This document shows, one piece after another, positions 7,833-15,850 of a stretch of 35,434 bases of DNA. The translations under genes were made by a program, and so were the position numbers. Source of the stretch: Bacteroidota bacterium (lineage in GTDB: Bacteria > Bacteroidota > Bacteroidia > Bacteroidales > DYOH01); contig JAIFMY010000210.1 in NCBI GenBank assembly GCA_020048155.1, forward strand, positions 1-35,434, given 5' to 3'. The notes beneath the pieces were generated by a model. It was not told the DNA's origin, did no database searches, and saw only the letters and a program-made list of their open reading frames with translations. Positions within the stretch are counted from its first letter, which is position 1; every line of letters starts with the position of its first letter.

Positions 7833-9983
7833 TCATTCCATTTTTTTTCTTTTCAACTCTGCAATCATTTCGTAGGCATCGGTGAGTTGTTTTTTGTAAA
7901 GATCCTCTTTTTCAACCAATTCTTGTTGAACTTGCATCATTTCTTCAAAGTTTTGCTTCATGGCGTCGTCTTGCTTTTCAATTTCTTGAGTTCGGCTAAG
8001 CAACCACTGTTCTTGTTCTTTATTTTTAGAAATATTTGTAGTGAGCACCAATATTTTGATAAGATCGCCATTGGCATTGATCACAGGAGTATAGTATTCG
8101 AGCAGGTATACATTGTTATTTGATTTTGTTTTGTACCTCGACTCTCGTTGAAATGCCATTCCTTTTTGCATAAAATTGAAAACCTGTGTATATGGTGTTT
8201 CGTAGTAGTCTGTGTCTATTAAATTTTTGTGATATAAATATTTGAGGTTGCTACCATCTGCTTCAATGGTTGATAAATAAAGCTGGTTGTAATTTAAATA
8301 TTGACCCTGATTGTTGAGTTCAAACATACCAAGAGCATTGTCAATGGCGTGAAGTGTACTATTAAGGTCCAACTCACGAGCTTCGGCTCTTTCCTGAAAC
8401 GTTTTCATATCATATATGATCTTCTTGAATTCAGCTTCTCTATTGCTCAATTCTTCTGCTTGTATTTGAGATTGCTCTAGCAGTTTTACTGTGCGAATAT
8501 TGTTTTGGGCAGTTTGCAAAGTAAGCGCAATGCTTGCAGCACTTTTTTCGACCAACTCAATGATATGAGGTTTGAACTCAGAGAAGGATGCCAATTCGAT
8601 AACCCCCAGTAGGTTTGATTCCATTTTAAGCGGAACTATAAGCAGGCTGTTCGGTTTGGTACCACCAAATCCGCTCGATATCTCAAAATAATCTTCTGGA
8701 ACTTTGTCTATATGCAAAGTATTTCTTTCTAATGCACAAATTCCGATAAGGCCTTGTCCCAATTTTATTTTCTTTTCAAGCATTTTACGCTTTCCATAAG
8801 CAAAAGTGGTGAGAAGATCCAGGGTGTCTTTACTTCGTTCTGGGTTGTATAGGAAGATTCCACCTTGTTGTGCGTTGATGTAATTGAGTAAAAATTTGAG
8901 TATGGTATCACCTAAGAGTACAATATTTTCATTGTTTTGGCGCAGAATGTCGCCAATTTGTGCCAAACCGTTATTTACCCAATTGCGCAAAAAGTCTTCT
9001 TCTTTACGTTTATTTTCTTCGTTTCTAGAATTTAGCAGGTTTATACGCAAAAGTTCTATTGATTTCCATATTGGATCTTGTGTTTCAATGGTTTGTATGT
9101 CTGAATTGTAATTTTCCTTGCTAAGTTCTTTTATGTAGGTGTTTATAGCATTGAGTTTATTTATCAAATCGTTGTATGATTGTCCAACATTTTCTACTTC
9201 GTCGTTTATGGTAGTTCTCGGAATGGTTTCTAACAGACCGGTGGCTGCATTCTCCATATATTTTGCAAGTCGCACAACTCTGAATAATACATTGTTACGT
9301 ACCCAAAATATAGCCCAAATAGTGGTTAGAATACTTAATAGTAGCATGAAATATTTGAAGTACTGATATTTTTGCTGAAGTACTGATATTTTGTTTAGTT
9401 GCATTCCTATGATGTAATCACTGCGGTAAAGCATGTCATCACTTTTCTGTTCTATAAATTGTTTTGATTGCATTACAATCGGATTGAATTCAGTTTTTAC
9501 TTCAAATGTATTGAGTGAGTTTCCAATTGAATCAGTGATATGGCGAGTAATGTTTTTGTCAACATAAAGTGGCAAGCTTATAATATTCTCTGCCATTAAT
9601 TTATATTCCATCCAAAGTGAATTTAGGCTATCGATAGCTATTTGTTCGTGTACCTCAAAGTGGAATTCATTTTCTGGGGTTTGGTGTTTACTATCCGACT
9701 CTGTTTTTTTGACAAACGAATGAAAGAGTTTTTGATTTTTGTCAATAATTTCCTGCAAATCGTCTTTAGCAGAGAGCTTATTGTCTACCGCAAGTTCAGC
9801 TAAAAGTGCAATTTTCTGTGAATTAGTTTTTATACGACTTATAGTGCTTATAAGTATTGAGTTTTGGCTTTCACTCATAGATATCATGTACCCGCCTAGT
9901 AAGATAGCTAGTATGAATATAACCTGCAATAGCAGGATAATATTGATTTTGAGAGATATGCTATAATTAACGTGTTTTTTCAT
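7833..9983 (-). CDS. Membrane HAMP-GAF-PAS receptor without an output domain
   Basis: 716 residues. Order: membrane helix about 10-33; periplasmic helical sensor region (34-209), whose start (SRIKTNSQKIALLAEL) resembles PilJ/four-helix-bundle sensors; second membrane helix about 210-230 (YFMLLLSILTTIWAIFWV); HAMP about 231-290; GAF about 350-493; a coiled coil; PAS about 541-651; C-terminal coiled coil. There is no histidine-kinase, GGDEF, SpoIIE or methyl-accepting signalling tip, so the protein can sense and dimerise but needs a partner for output. The GAF region closely parallels that of the upstream protein (shared KRKEED, RNW, LLEQSQ stretches), indicating paralogues. Its start is 3 bases after the stop of that gene, so the two are translationally close. 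A 20-bp tandem repeat lies at the start of membrane helix 2. Ligand unknown. Confidence 0.85.
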   Translation of the reverse strand: MKKHVNYSISLKINIILLLQVIFILAILLGGYMISMSESQNSILISTISRIKTNSQKIALLAELAVDNKLSAKDDLQEIIDKNQKLFHSFVKKTESDSKHQTPENEFHFEVHEQIAIDSLNSLWMEYKLMAENIISLPLYVDKNITRHITDSIGNSLNTFEVKTEFNPIVMQSKQFIEQKSDDMLYRSDYIIGMQLNKISVLQQKYQYFKYFMLLLSILTTIWAIFWVRNNVLFRVVRLAKYMENAATGLLETIPRTTINDEVENVGQSYNDLINKLNAINTYIKELSKENYNSDIQTIETQDPIWKSIELLRINLLNSRNEENKRKEEDFLRNWVNNGLAQIGDILRQNNENIVLLGDTILKFLLNYINAQQGGIFLYNPERSKDTLDLLTTFAYGKRKMLEKKIKLGQGLIGICALERNTLHIDKVPEDYFEISSGFGGTKPNSLLIVPLKMESNLLGVIELASFSEFKPHIIELVEKSAASIALTLQTAQNNIRTVKLLEQSQIQAEELSNREAEFKKIIYDMKTFQERAEARELDLNSTLHAIDNALGMFELNNQGQYLNYNQLYLSTIEADGSNLKYLYHKNLIDTDYYETPYTQVFNFMQKGMAFQRESRYKTKSNNNVYLLEYYTPVINANGDLIKILVLTTNISKNKEQEQWLLSRTQEIEKQDDAMKQNFEEMMQVQQELVEKEDLYKKQLTDAYEMIAELKRKKME
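9356..9395. repeat. 20-bp tandem repeat inside the GAF-PAS receptor gene
   Basis: Two copies of a 20-base unit beginning TGAAGTACTGATATTTT start at 9356 and 9376 and agree over the first 17 bases. The period is not a multiple of three, so the copies are read in different frames on the minus strand (KISVLQ and KYQYFK). Gain or loss of a unit would break the gene. Confidence 0.7.
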
Positions 9984-9986
9984 GGA

Positions 9987-12740
9987 TTATGATACGCCAT
10001 TGTCTTTGAATAATTGAACGTATGTTTTGTCTGTTTGTGAAAAATGGGTGTATAACCATTCTTTCAGGTACTTCATGAGTTCAAAAGGTGCTCCGTTGTC
10101 GCCTTTTTTATAAAGATCTTTGAATTCGAGTAATTTGAGGGCAAAGGTTTTATGCAGCTTTTTATGCTCGTTTTGCGATTCGTATTCGAGGTCCTGAAAC
10201 CATTTTTCTTCGAATTTAAAGTTTTCTTTTACAAGCTTTACTAAATCATTGAAAAAATCGGTAAGGTCTCCTGCAAGGGCGCCTTTACGTATTTCTGAAT
10301 AAAATTTATTGGCTGAATCTACTATGGCTTTGTGCTGTTTGTCTATTATGTCAATTTCTGTAATAAGTTCCGTGTTAAAGTTTATAAGTAGGTCATTGTC
10401 AGATTGAATCTGGTCCAAAGATTTATTACCACTGCCTTGAGCTATCAACTGATTTATACGTTCTTTGTGCGAATCCAGCTCCAAATCGCGGGCACGAAGG
10501 TTGTCTGCTACATGTTGCAACTTGGTTTCCAAATTATGTATATGAGATAAGTCGCGTATGAAGCAAATGTATCTTTTCTCTGTTGATGTTTTGTCTAATA
10601 ATGCTTTTAGGGTAATGGTCGCGTTTGATTGATCGCCTTTTATGATACTTAATTCGACCGGTACGAGCAATGCTTTTTCAAACTGAGTGCGCATAAGGGT
10701 AGTCAGGTAATCATCGTCGGTTAGTACTCTTACGTTTTTGTCTATGAGATCGCTAGGTAGTACTCCCCATATATCAGATACTGCTTTATTTGCAAATACA
10801 ATTTTTTCATTGCTATTAATAATGAGCACGCCCTCAGTTGAAGCAGCAATGATATCATATATAAAGTTCTTGAATTGTTCTCGCTCGCTTTGAACGGTTT
10901 TCAGTGAAAAATTCACCTCTTCTATTTCACTTTCGATGTTGGTGAGTTTGCTTTTCTGTTCCGAACTTTGCGATATTACTTTATCTAGTTCAATTCGTAT
11001 TTCTTCTTCTCTTTTAAGTGCTTCAAATTGGGTTTGTTGGAGCTCTCTAATGCTTTTTTGGCGTTGCTGTTCTTGTATAGCCATTTCTTCTGCTTGACGT
11101 TGCGATTGCTCAAGCAACAATGCTGTGCGCTCGTTTATACGAATATTGGCAAAAGTAGAAGCTATGCTTTCAGCTACTTTTTCTACAAATTCTATCTGAT
11201 ATGGTGCCAGGCTTTTGAATGAGGCTATTTCTATTACACCAAGCACATTTTCGTCTATTCGCATAGGTACGAGTAGGAGGAAATTCGGGTTTGAGCTACC
11301 AAGTCCACTTCCTATTTCTATATAGTCATCAGGAATTTCTTCCAGATAAATAGTACCTTTTTCTATAAATACTGTTCCAACAAGGCCTACGCCTGGTTTT
11401 ATTTTTTTCTGATAGTATTTTTTTCTATCGTATGCAAATGCTGCTATAAGTGCCAGGTGCTCGTCTGCTTGATTTTCATTTTCAATGAGAAACATTCCAC
11501 ATTGGTTAGCATCTAGGTACTTGACAAGTTTTTTAATGAGTTCTTCGGCCAAAAATACTATGTTTCCACCCTGATGGCGCAGTATCTCGCTGAATTGAGC
11601 AAAACCTTCTGTTGCCCAATTGCGTCTGGTGTCTTCTTCCTTGCGTTTGTGTTCTTCTTCTGCTGCTTCTTTCAAGCTTTTACGCATATCAAGCAGTGAA
11701 TTGCCAAGTATGTCCTTGTCGCTGAGCGGATTAAAACTTGCCTGATAATTTCCTTTCCCTATTTCGAGCGAGAACCTTGCGGTATCTGTCAGTCCTGTTA
11801 CCATTTGCGACAAAAGTACAGACATATCGCCTATTTCGTCTCTGTTTTTTGGACTGGGTATTTCAGGGAGCTCACCTTTAGATAATCTTTGTATACTATT
11901 TTTGAGCAACTGAATTGGCGATGTAAGATCTTTTGAGATAAGCCATGCTATGAGCAATGCTATAAGCAGCCCTACTACAGATACAAGCAAAGCGGTTGAG
12001 TTATAGTAATTTATGGTATCATCGGTATGTTGTCCTGATGCTAATATCAGTTTATTGATGATGGTTTCGCTTTGGTTAAAATTATCAATTATCTGAAAAG
12101 AGTACTTTTCCAAAGATCTTTTTATCTCATTGGTTTCTTCATTGCTTGCATATTCAGCAACTGATGGGGTGAAGGCAGCACGAGTCATGGTATCGGGCGT
12201 AAGCGAGGTTTCACTCCTTCTGAAACCGGGCAGAAAGCCACTGATAATTGATGAATTATTTCCGGTCATATCACTGGCCGATTCTCCGAGTATTAAGTTG
12301 CGCTGGTAGTTGTAAAGTGAGTCTATGGTAGATAAAAACTGAGATGCATATATCAGTTTAGCATCTTTTACATATCTGCTCAAATTTTGCATTTGTACAT
12401 CGTTAGTACTATCTGTATTGGTGATTTGCAGCACCAAATCAAAATTGGGCGCCAGTCTGAGTTGTTCATTCTGTATCCTCCTTTTTACATCTATCAAACG
12501 AGTTGTATCATAAGTTTCAAGTATAGACTGTGAGAGCTGATTCTGGTAGGCAATGGTATATTTCAGATCTTTTATTGCCTTCGTGAGCTCAACTATATTG
12601 ATAAGTTCTTTTTGGTTTTTTCCAATGATAAACAGAACGTTGTATTGCCTGATTCCCATGAACAACACAATTGCCGCGACCAACGTAAAGGCTATTACGA
12701 GTTTGATCCGAATTTTTAATATCCTAAACAGGTTTCTCAT
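9987..12740 (-). CDS. Membrane HAMP-GAF-PAS receptor with C-terminal hemerythrin-like domain
   Basis: 917 residues. Order: membrane helix about 10-30; periplasmic sensor region to about 245; membrane helix about 247-266; HAMP about 267-320; GAF about 393-530; coiled coil; PAS about 625-730; coiled coil; hemerythrin-like domain about 796-917. The last domain shows the di-iron ligand pattern His803, Glu844, His859, His863, His899, Asp904 with correct local spacings (H-x3-H, H-x4-D), but the ligand four residues before Glu844 is Asn840 instead of His. No kinase, cyclase, phosphatase or chemotaxis output domain is present. By family knowledge a hemerythrin domain binds O2, NO or a di-iron centre, so oxygen or redox sensing is plausible. 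This is the first gene of a minus-strand cluster with a second receptor, a lipoprotein and a secreted protein. Confidence 0.87.
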   Translation of the reverse strand: MRNLFRILKIRIKLVIAFTLVAAIVLFMGIRQYNVLFIIGKNQKELINIVELTKAIKDLKYTIAYQNQLSQSILETYDTTRLIDVKRRIQNEQLRLAPNFDLVLQITNTDSTNDVQMQNLSRYVKDAKLIYASQFLSTIDSLYNYQRNLILGESASDMTGNNSSIISGFLPGFRRSETSLTPDTMTRAAFTPSVAEYASNEETNEIKRSLEKYSFQIIDNFNQSETIINKLILASGQHTDDTINYYNSTALLVSVVGLLIALLIAWLISKDLTSPIQLLKNSIQRLSKGELPEIPSPKNRDEIGDMSVLLSQMVTGLTDTARFSLEIGKGNYQASFNPLSDKDILGNSLLDMRKSLKEAAEEEHKRKEEDTRRNWATEGFAQFSEILRHQGGNIVFLAEELIKKLVKYLDANQCGMFLIENENQADEHLALIAAFAYDRKKYYQKKIKPGVGLVGTVFIEKGTIYLEEIPDDYIEIGSGLGSSNPNFLLLVPMRIDENVLGVIEIASFKSLAPYQIEFVEKVAESIASTFANIRINERTALLLEQSQRQAEEMAIQEQQRQKSIRELQQTQFEALKREEEIRIELDKVISQSSEQKSKLTNIESEIEEVNFSLKTVQSEREQFKNFIYDIIAASTEGVLIINSNEKIVFANKAVSDIWGVLPSDLIDKNVRVLTDDDYLTTLMRTQFEKALLVPVELSIIKGDQSNATITLKALLDKTSTEKRYICFIRDLSHIHNLETKLQHVADNLRARDLELDSHKERINQLIAQGSGNKSLDQIQSDNDLLINFNTELITEIDIIDKQHKAIVDSANKFYSEIRKGALAGDLTDFFNDLVKLVKENFKFEEKWFQDLEYESQNEHKKLHKTFALKLLEFKDLYKKGDNGAPFELMKYLKEWLYTHFSQTDKTYVQLFKDNGVS

Positions 12741-13109
12741 TGTACGGTAGCATTCAAGTTTTCTATCACAAAAGTGCTGTTTTTATGCATTGGTAAACTC
12801 TTGGAATTGTATAAGTTTTTAAACGATATACAATGCCAAAACTATACCAAATTATTTAATTATTTCAGGTGAATGTATTGTTTCACCAATTTCGCACCAA
12901 GATACGTATTTTATGTTGAAAAATTACAATGCTTCCTCTTTAAAAATTTGTCTGTGGCCTGGCCTTGGGGTTTTATAGTATAGTTCTATATATGAGACTT
13001 ATATATGCATACTTTTACTCAATTGTGTTTCTGCTGTACACAACATTATATTTTGGTATTATACAGAATAATGTCTATATTGTTATTAATTATTCAAGCA
13101 CTTATTGTT
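12741..13109. other. Intergenic region between the divergent receptor and glycosyltransferase genes
   Basis: 369 AT-rich bases without a convincing gene. On the minus strand TAGTTTTG (12844-12837) fits the -7 consensus for the receptor cluster, though no good -33 box is present. The short open frames here have unusual composition and no start context. The plus-strand promoter for the glycosyltransferase could not be fixed. No stable hairpin or tRNA was seen. Confidence 0.6.
12837..12844 (-). promoter_or_regulatory. Possible -7 element for the receptor cluster
   Basis: The minus strand reads TAGTTTTG (TAnnTTTG form) 96 bases before the ATG at 12740. There is no clear TTG box upstream at the usual distance, so this is a weak call. 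Confidence 0.35.
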
Positions 13110-14375
13110 ATGCATATAGCTTTTTTAACTCCTCGTTTGGTAGAATACGACCCCGTTTCGGAGCAGATTACGCATTGGATTTCAGTGCTTAGTTTCATGG
13201 GACATCGTATTTCAGTGCTCGCCGGCGAAGTGAGTGCTTCGGGGCTGAAAGACTGTAGCGTTGAAGTACTTCCAAACCTGAGTATTCATCATCCGAGCAC
13301 ACAATGGGATATAATCAATGCTTTTGTGAATCCGACTGAGCCTCCTGATGATATTTTGTTTCATCTCGAAAGTTTTTCAAACTTGCTGGCTATGGATTTG
13401 GACAAATGGATGAAAAAAAGCAAACCCGATGTGTTGGTCATTGAAAATTGTACTTCTTTACCCATTCATCCGGCTCTTACTCTGGCTTTGTTCAAAAAAA
13501 TCGACGACTGGAAAATTGAAATTTGGGCTCATCAGCATGATTTTTTCTGGGACAACTACGAACTCTTCATCAGCCCTTACGAAATCATAAATCAGCTTAT
13601 GGATTTTCAGATTCCTTTCAAATCGGAGTATATCAAGCATATATGCATCAACACTCATACTCAGCTATTTTTGGGCGATAATTTTGGGCTAAAATCTAGC
13701 TACATTCCTTATGTACTCAATTTTGAAAATGCCAACAAACGTAATTTCAATAGAGGAATTCTAAGAAATGAACTCTCGGTGCATCAAAGGCAAAAAATCT
13801 TACTCTTCCCGCAGCCATTGGCACCAAATCAGGGATTCGAAACAGCATTAGAGATATTGCGCGTACTGAATAATAAAGATATAAAACTGGTGATTACGCA
13901 TACATCTTTCGAAAATACAGATAGCTTGTATTTCAAGAATGTATTGGCTACCATTCGTACCCTGGAGCTTGAAAATCAGGTGCTATTTGCCTACGCTGGT
14001 ATAAATGCAAAAGGAATGCTTACCGGACCGGGTATAAGTTACACTATGGCGGATGCTTACATTGAATCTGATGCCATCTTGTTTTTACCCACATTCGAGT
14101 CATCGGGCAATTATATCTTGCAGGCTATTTTGCATCAGAAACCTATGGTTGTAAGTAACTTTTCACCGTCGTTACACAACGATTTTTTGAGCAAAGGCAT
14201 ACATCTCATTGAGTTGCCTGACCACGAAGTAACTGTCAAAAATATTTTAGAACTTGAGCTTATGCTTACAGACAAAGTCTATGCGGCAGATATAGCAAAA
14301 AAGAACCTGGACATTGCCAGGTTACATTTTTCTTATCAGACTTTGGTCAATAGTTTTGAGCTACTGATCGAGTAA
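13110..14375 (+). CDS. Glycosyltransferase, GT-B fold (GT4-like)
   Basis: 421 residues from the chosen Met (MHIAFLTPRL), which begins the first beta strand of a GT-B N-terminal domain; the frame stays open 35 codons further upstream, but that part encodes an unlikely Cys/Tyr-rich sequence. The N-terminal half includes a Rossmann-like start followed by LSFMGHRISVLAGEV, and the C-terminal half has the GT4-like nucleotide-sugar region AILFLPTFESSGNYILQA then KPMVVSN. In the E-x7-E motif of family GT4 the first Glu is present (Glu330) but the second position is Gln338. It probably transfers a sugar to a surface polysaccharide, glycolipid or protein. It stands alone, convergent with the serpin gene 7 bases away. 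Donor and acceptor are unknown. Confidence 0.75.
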   Translation: MHIAFLTPRLVEYDPVSEQITHWISVLSFMGHRISVLAGEVSASGLKDCSVEVLPNLSIHHPSTQWDIINAFVNPTEPPDDILFHLESFSNLLAMDLDKWMKKSKPDVLVIENCTSLPIHPALTLALFKKIDDWKIEIWAHQHDFFWDNYELFISPYEIINQLMDFQIPFKSEYIKHICINTHTQLFLGDNFGLKSSYIPYVLNFENANKRNFNRGILRNELSVHQRQKILLFPQPLAPNQGFETALEILRVLNNKDIKLVITHTSFENTDSLYFKNVLATIRTLELENQVLFAYAGINAKGMLTGPGISYTMADAYIESDAILFLPTFESSGNYILQAILHQKPMVVSNFSPSLHNDFLSKGIHLIELPDHEVTVKNILELELMLTDKVYAADIAKKNLDIARLHFSYQTLVNSFELLIE

Positions 14376-14382
14376 TTCATTT

Positions 14383-15561
14383 TCAGGGGTTTAGTACATT
14401 TCCCATAAAAAGTATTGTACCGGTAGCTGCTTCAGTTATAAAAAACAAAAAAGGCCTGTTGGCTTTGAATTCTTTATTTTCCATGCGAATGGTGGTTTTG
14501 CGAACCACTACTACAGCGGTTGCAGCTGAAGCCTCCGTGCCTTTTTCATTCACTTCGATGATGGTTTTATGAAAAACCTTATCAATACGGGTATCTTTAG
14601 TACCGGTAAGTTTTGAAAAATCGGCAGCATTGTCGAATGCTGATGGCATACCCATAATTTTCAGGTATTCACTCATTTCGTTTTCAGACTCAAAGCTAAA
14701 TTTGGGCAAAGTCATTTTTACGTTTGATTTCTGCAGGCTATCTATCATTTCTTTATAGTCCTTATAAGTGAAAAAACTATTCAGTGAATCGTACATAGCC
14801 TCGTTTGGCAATACTATATGCATCATGCATTCGCCCAATTGATATGGCAATGAAACAGCACTGAATTTATCATTGGAATAATAATAGAACTGACCTCCAC
14901 TATGCATCATTTTTGTCTGCTTCATAACTTCTGGGCCAGTAAAAAAAGTGTCTACCATTGTTTGATCTTCTGCAAAAGGCATTTCCCAATCGCCTTTAAA
15001 ATATATAGCATTGGTTAAGACAAGTCTTGTGTCTTTCGATAACATTCCGTCTTTAATCAGATTCGGTATTTTTGTTTTGGTTTTCTTTGAAACCCAGTTA
15101 TTTATAATGTTTTGACTTTCAAGCATGCTTTCCGGTGTTTCAAAACTCAATTGTTGCGATTTGGCTTGAAAATATTCTTCAGATACCTTTTTGAAATCTT
15201 TTTCAAGGTTAAAATCTTTATTCAACCATGTAGCATTAGCTATATTTATTTCAACTTCTTTTTTTTGTAAAATCCTGTCAATGAGAGATTTGTTGTTCTC
15301 AAAAAAGACTTCTGTTATGGTATCAGCATCCAGCATGATGCCCATTTCTGCAGCAGTTACAGTGCTTGCACCAGCATAGGTCATAGCCAGCGCACTATAT
15401 ACACTGAACGACGAAATGACTTGATTACCACTAGCGGGCATATGTGCAAACAAATTGAAGCCAAACTTATTATAAGATTGGGAAGTCCCGTATTCGTTGG
15501 TCTGAGCCATAGTAGTAGCGGTGAAGGTTAAAGCAGCAATAAGTGTTAAAAATAGTCGCAT
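14383..15561 (-). CDS. Secreted serpin (serine protease inhibitor)
   Basis: About 392 residues from the Met that starts a signal peptide (RLFLTLIAALTFTATTMAQ); the longer frame from 15594 adds only 11 residues. The serpin fold is recognisable by the N-terminal NLFAHM...QVISSFSVYSALAMTYAGA block, by TNAIYFKGDWEMPF, and by the C-terminal NRPFLFFI...ILFMGNVLNP. The reactive-centre hinge EKGTEASAAT has small residues from P15 to P9, as in inhibitory serpins, so this is likely an active suicide inhibitor. Counting 17 residues from the hinge Glu puts P1 at Lys of VVRK-T, with Arg at P2, so the target would be trypsin-like. It is divergent from the inactive M2/M3-like gene across about 290 bases. 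The biological target, self or foreign, is unknown. Confidence 0.93.
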   Translation of the reverse strand: MRLFLTLIAALTFTATTMAQTNEYGTSQSYNKFGFNLFAHMPASGNQVISSFSVYSALAMTYAGASTVTAAEMGIMLDADTITEVFFENNKSLIDRILQKKEVEINIANATWLNKDFNLEKDFKKVSEEYFQAKSQQLSFETPESMLESQNIINNWVSKKTKTKIPNLIKDGMLSKDTRLVLTNAIYFKGDWEMPFAEDQTMVDTFFTGPEVMKQTKMMHSGGQFYYYSNDKFSAVSLPYQLGECMMHIVLPNEAMYDSLNSFFTYKDYKEMIDSLQKSNVKMTLPKFSFESENEMSEYLKIMGMPSAFDNAADFSKLTGTKDTRIDKVFHKTIIEVNEKGTEASAATAVVVVRKTTIRMENKEFKANRPFLFFITEAATGTILFMGNVLNP

Positions 15562-15614
15562 AGCATTTATATTTTTTTTATTAAACGCAATCAAATTACG
15601 AATAGTATTTTAAA

Positions 15615-15700
15615 ATTCATATACATATGAATATAAATAAACTTTCATACTTACTTATAACGCATTGTATATGATTCATATGATGTGACTTATGAATATA
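15615..15700. promoter_or_regulatory. Cluster of ATTCATAT inverted repeats between serpin and pseudopeptidase genes
   Basis: A perfect 18-base palindrome, ATTCATAT-AC-ATATGAAT, spans 15615-15632. A further ATTCATAT lies at 15674-15681, and an inverted partner TATGAA at 15691-15696 pairs with TTCATA at 15675-15680 across a 10-base gap. Three to four related half-sites in 86 bases look like operators of a dimeric regulator, though the AT-rich setting makes chance matches easier. Confidence 0.45.
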
Positions 15701-15803
15701 TCAGCAATTCAGATAATTTGTAATTGGAAGCCAGGCACCAATATATGCATATTCAAGCCATTTCTGAGCACAATTATAATTTTTTTATTGTTCACGCTAT
15801 TTA

Positions 15804-15811
15804 TATATTTG
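15804..15811 (+). promoter_or_regulatory. -7 promoter element for the pseudopeptidase gene
   Basis: TATATTTG matches TAnnTTTG 39 bases before the ATG. A TTG occurs upstream at 15788-15790, but the gap of 13 bases is shorter than usual. Confidence 0.45.
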
Positions 15812-15850
15812 GTAATAGATAAAATTACATCAGACTAACTTATATATAAT

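Noticed and set aside
13005-13109. Upstream extension of the glycosyltransferase to an earlier Met
   Set aside because: The added 35 residues are Cys/Tyr/His-rich and precede a standard GT-B first strand that begins exactly at the later Met.
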